Shown: in pieces, positions 6,888 through 10,545 of the stretch
Numbering within the stretch: the first letter of the stretch is position 1
Layout: the number at the start of each line of letters is the position of its first letter
Assembly: GCA_002067855.1 (NCBI GenBank)
Contig: MVQS01000426.1
Location: forward strand, 1 to 10,545
Length of the DNA stretch: 10,545 nt
Origin: Syntrophaceae bacterium PtaB.Bin038
GTDB lineage: Bacteria; Desulfobacterota; Syntrophia; Syntrophales; UBA2192
Reading direction: 5' to 3'
The notes under the pieces: model-generated
The model's database searches: none
What the model saw: only the letters and a program-made list of their open reading frames with translations
What the model was told of the DNA's origin: nothing
Made by a program: the position numbers and the translations under genes

Positions 6888-7334
6888 ATGCATTCCAGGG
6901 AACCCGGAAGACGAATCGACGAGATGCTTGCGAAACTCAGGGAGAGGGAATTCCGGATAACTCCGCAGCGGCTCGCCATACTCAAGATCCTCGCCGCAAG
7001 TGAAGGGCATCCGAGCGTCGACGACATCTACCGGGAAGTAAAGGCGGAGTTTCCCACGACGAGCCTTGCGACCGTTTACAAGACCGTATCGCTCTTAAAG
7101 GAACTCAACGAGGCCCTGGAGCTCAGCTTCCCCGACGGAAGCAACCGCTACGACGGAAACAACCCCGCGCCTCACCCGCACGCGATCTGCGTCAAATGCA
7201 AGAGGATCATGGATCCGGAGCTGATGAACATCGATGCTCTGACGGAGGAAATGAGCCGGAAGACAGGATACAAGATATTCTATCATGAACTGGAGTTCTT
7301 TGGCCTCTGCCCGGAATGCCAGAAGAAGAACTGA
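6888..7334 (+). CDS. perR: Peroxide-sensing Fur-family repressor, PerR type
   Basis: This 148-aa protein has a Fur-type winged helix (RITPQRLAIL at 23-32, recognition region TTSLATVYKTV at 57-67) and a C-terminal dimerisation and metal domain. The five regulatory ligands of Bacillus subtilis PerR all have counterparts: His41 (GHP), Asp89 (RYD), His96 and His98 (PHPHAIC), and Asp109. An Asp rather than Glu at the last site is typical of PerR as opposed to Fur. The structural zinc cysteines are Cys101/104 and Cys141/144. Oxidation of the His ligands by peroxide at the Fe site would release DNA, and the likely target is katG 94 bp downstream. ATG 6888 gives a normal N-terminal length but lacks a Shine-Dalgarno; Met13 (6924) would leave the domain short. 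A promoter and a palindromic operator candidate upstream suggest autoregulation. Confidence 0.9.
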   Translation: MHSREPGRRIDEMLAKLREREFRITPQRLAILKILAASEGHPSVDDIYREVKAEFPTTSLATVYKTVSLLKELNEALELSFPDGSNRYDGNNPAPHPHAICVKCKRIMDPELMNIDALTEEMSRKTGYKIFYHELEFFGLCPECQKKN

Positions 7335-7365
7335 CGGCGAGCGTATTTTTTGCCCCGTAATGGAG

Positions 7366-7375
7366 AATAATTATT
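7366..7375. promoter_or_regulatory. Candidate PerR operator upstream of katG
   Basis: AATAATTATT, the same core palindrome as in the perR control region, lies 53 bp before the katG start. Against TTATAATnATTATAA the surrounding bases match about 10 of 14. A weak promoter can be drawn (TTGCCC at 7350-7355, 16 bp, TATTAA at 7372-7377), and its -10 would overlap this site. No terminator separates perR from katG, so readthrough is also possible. Confidence 0.5.
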
Positions 7376-7428
7376 AACAGATACTAAGAATCATGATCTA
7401 CAGGAAGATAAAAGAAGGAGGAAAGACC

Positions 7429-9624
<2,196 letters not shown>

Positions 9625-9634
9625 TCGTCGCACG

Positions 9635-9664
9635 ACCGTCTTCGAGTGTCTCTGACAAGACGGT
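9635..9664. terminator. Hairpin just after katG, possible terminator
   Basis: ACCGTCTT (9635-9642) pairs perfectly with AAGACGGT (9657-9664). Inside the loop, GAG and CTC can form a small nested stem. It starts 11 bp after the katG stop, where a terminator is expected, but the following bases are GAAAAAC rather than T, so intrinsic termination is doubtful. It may protect the 3' end of the message. Confidence 0.4.
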
Positions 9665-9683
9665 GAAAAACGGCCGGCTGACA

Positions 9684-9723
9684 CCCTGTTCGGCGGACGG
9701 CGTATCGCCGCCGCTGAACAGGG
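9684..9723. repeat. Long near-perfect hairpin (18 bp)
   Basis: Stem segments CCCTGTTC/GAACAGGG (8 bp), GGCGG/CCGCT (5 bp, one G-U) and CGGCG/CGCCG (5 bp) stack around a TAT loop with a single bulged A at 9697. No T-run follows on either strand. This could be a dispersed palindromic (REP-like) element, a structural RNA feature, or a terminator without a U-tail. Only one copy is in the window. Confidence 0.5.
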
Positions 9724-9904
9724 ACGTTCGGCGCCATCGGTATCACGCTGTCTGGCGTTCCAAAGACTGCCCGGTGAGTTATTTCCGGGAAGTGGATCCG
9801 TTGGCGGTGACCAGCGCAGAACGTGCAGCACCTCCATGCCTGCGGCAGGAAGGTCTGATTCCCGTGACTGGAAGGTCAACAGAGTTGAAAGTTACCGAAA
9901 CGAC

Positions 9905-9912
9905 AAGGAGGT
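9905..9912 (+). promoter_or_regulatory. Shine-Dalgarno for the TTG start of the peroxiredoxin
   Basis: AAGGAGGT is a full anti-16S match, with AGGAGG 8 nt before TTG 9920. It supports initiation at this unusual codon and therefore a 38-residue N-terminal extension. Confidence 0.65.
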
Positions 9913-9919
9913 AAACGAA

Positions 9920-10545
9920 TTGGCAGAAGAGATCAAGGCCGGCTGCGCAAGGCCGACGGGCGGGCTTGTCGGCGAACCGGTTGAAGAGGAAAAAACGACG
10001 GCACAAAAAGAAGAGAAGAAGGAGGTGAAGTCCATGGTCATGATCGGCAGGAAGGCGCCCGATTTCATGGCGCCGGGGTATTTCCAGGGCAAGTTCATCA
10101 ACGTGCATCTTTCCGACTACCTGGGCAAGTGGGTGCTTCTGTGCTTCTACCCGGGGGATTTCACCTTCGTCTGAGCGACGGAGATATCGGCGGTCGCCGA
10201 TCGATACGCGGAATTCGAGAAGCTCGGGGTGCAGGTGCTGACGATGAGCATCGACAGCGTCTTCGTCCACAAGATGTGGGTGGACCACGAGATATCCAAG
10301 ATGGTCAAGAAGGGCGTTCCCTACCCGATGCTCTCGGACGTGGGGGGCAAGGTGGGGACGGCCTACGGGGTGTTCGACGACGTGGCCGGGGTGGAGACGC
10401 GGGGCCGGTTCATCATCGACCCCGACGGGGTGATCCAGGGCTACGAGGTGTTGACGCCGCCTGTGGGGCGCAACGTCTCGGAGAGCATTCGCCAGGTTCA
10501 GGCGTTCCAGCACGTGCGCAACAGCGGGGGCACGGAGGCGACGCC
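9920..10545 (+). CDS. prxU: Selenocysteine-containing 2-Cys-type peroxiredoxin (AhpC/Prx1 family), 3' partial
   Basis: This thiol/selenol peroxidase would reduce hydrogen or organic peroxides. The active-site block reads YPGDFTFV-TGA-ATEI, where the family has FTFVCPTE. The TGA at 10172-10174 replaces the peroxidatic Cys and is best read as selenocysteine (Sec85 from TTG 9920, Sec47 from ATG 10034, the usual position). The PxxxTxxC motif is intact as Pro40, Thr44, Sec47 (ATG numbering). After the TGA the frame continues as typical peroxiredoxin (ISAVADRYAEFEKLGVQV, RGRFIIDPDGVI, PPVGRNV) to the window edge without a stop. The resolving-Cys position (usually VCPxxW) appears to read Ala-Thr followed by a CC-starting codon. 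Two starts each have a strong ribosome site. The TTG form adds a charged 38-residue leader with one Cys (AGCARPTGG). Apart from the TGA the frame is undamaged, so a recent nonsense pseudogene is less likely, though selA-D are not in view. Confidence 0.85.
10020..10026 (+). promoter_or_regulatory. Second Shine-Dalgarno, for ATG 10034 inside the peroxiredoxin gene
   Basis: AGGAGGT lies 7 nt before the in-frame ATG at 10034, which begins MVMIGRKAPDF, the normal N-terminus of this family. It would yield the standard-length enzyme without the extension. Confidence 0.65.
10175..10209 (+). promoter_or_regulatory. SECIS-like hairpin after the in-frame TGA
   Basis: ATCGGC (10186-10191) and GCCGAT (10196-10201) form a 6-bp stem capped by GGTC (10192-10195). 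Additional AT/AT pairs across a CG bulge (10184-10185 with 10204-10205) and GCG/CGC (10175-10177 with 10207-10209) can extend it. The loop starts 17 nt after the TGA. From memory, the Escherichia coli fdhF SECIS also has a GGUC loop, about 18 nt after its UGA. SelB would bind here. Confidence 0.7.

Larger units (their letters stand above)
9625..9919. other. Intergenic region between katG and the peroxiredoxin gene
   Basis: This gap of 295 bp holds two stable hairpins in its first third, listed separately. The remaining part has no recognisable promoter; TTGAAA at about 9887 has no usable -10 partner before the ribosome-binding site. In-frame upstream codons of the peroxiredoxin reach back to an ATG at 9836 that lacks a ribosome-binding site. 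No PerR-like AT-rich palindrome was seen here. Confidence 0.5.

Noticed and set aside
7393..7428. ATG 7393 as the katG start
   Set aside because: It would place the strong AGGAGG ribosome site within the coding sequence; ATG 7429 gives the usual KatG N-terminus.
10172..10174. The TGA as the true end of a short peroxiredoxin, or a nonsense pseudogene
   Set aside because: The codon coincides with the catalytic Cys, the frame stays open and family-like to the window end, and a SECIS-like hairpin follows. A single-base mutation cannot be fully excluded without selA-D evidence.

Overview
The window comes from a GC-rich bacterium, with most third codon positions G or C. Gene content suggests an anaerobe of the former Deltaproteobacteria (Desulfobacterota, syntroph or sulfate-reducer type): a lactate racemase next to a GlcD/GlcF-type oxidase, a PerR/KatG peroxide defence, and a peroxiredoxin whose active-site codon is TGA, read here as selenocysteine. 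The taxonomic placement is inference. No tRNA, rRNA, CRISPR array, transposase or phage gene was seen.

Left part (1-1312): the 3' end of an ABC importer permease and its MalK/PotA/FbpC-type ATPase, both on the + strand. They end at a bidirectional terminator shared with the convergent next operon.

Lactate/2-hydroxyacid module (1334-5353, minus strand): transcribed leftwards as larA (nickel-pincer lactate racemase family), glcD (FAD oxidase) and glcF (two-[4Fe-4S], cysteine-rich-domain partner). A near-consensus sigma70 promoter for glcDF overlaps the larA stop codon. LarA would interconvert lactate enantiomers, and GlcD/GlcF would oxidise one of them and pass electrons through Fe-S clusters. 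The larA-mgtC gap carries three copies of an 8-bp motif.

Middle (5552-6887): an MgtC/SapB-family membrane protein on +, a convergent unrecognised 78-aa gene on minus, and a 382-bp AT-richer gap leading to perR.

Peroxide-defence island (6888-10545, + strand): perR keeps all five regulatory metal ligands, followed by katG with a complete active site and then the TGA-containing 2-Cys-type peroxiredoxin (partial, runs off the window). The TGA sits exactly at the peroxidatic Cys, the frame stays open and family-like to the window edge, and a SECIS-like hairpin with a GGTC loop lies 17 nt after the TGA. The resolving-Cys position appears to be Thr. The gene has two in-frame starts, each with its own strong Shine-Dalgarno. 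A strong compound hairpin lies between katG and this gene. The selenoprotein, its start architecture and its missing resolving Cys are the most interesting content.
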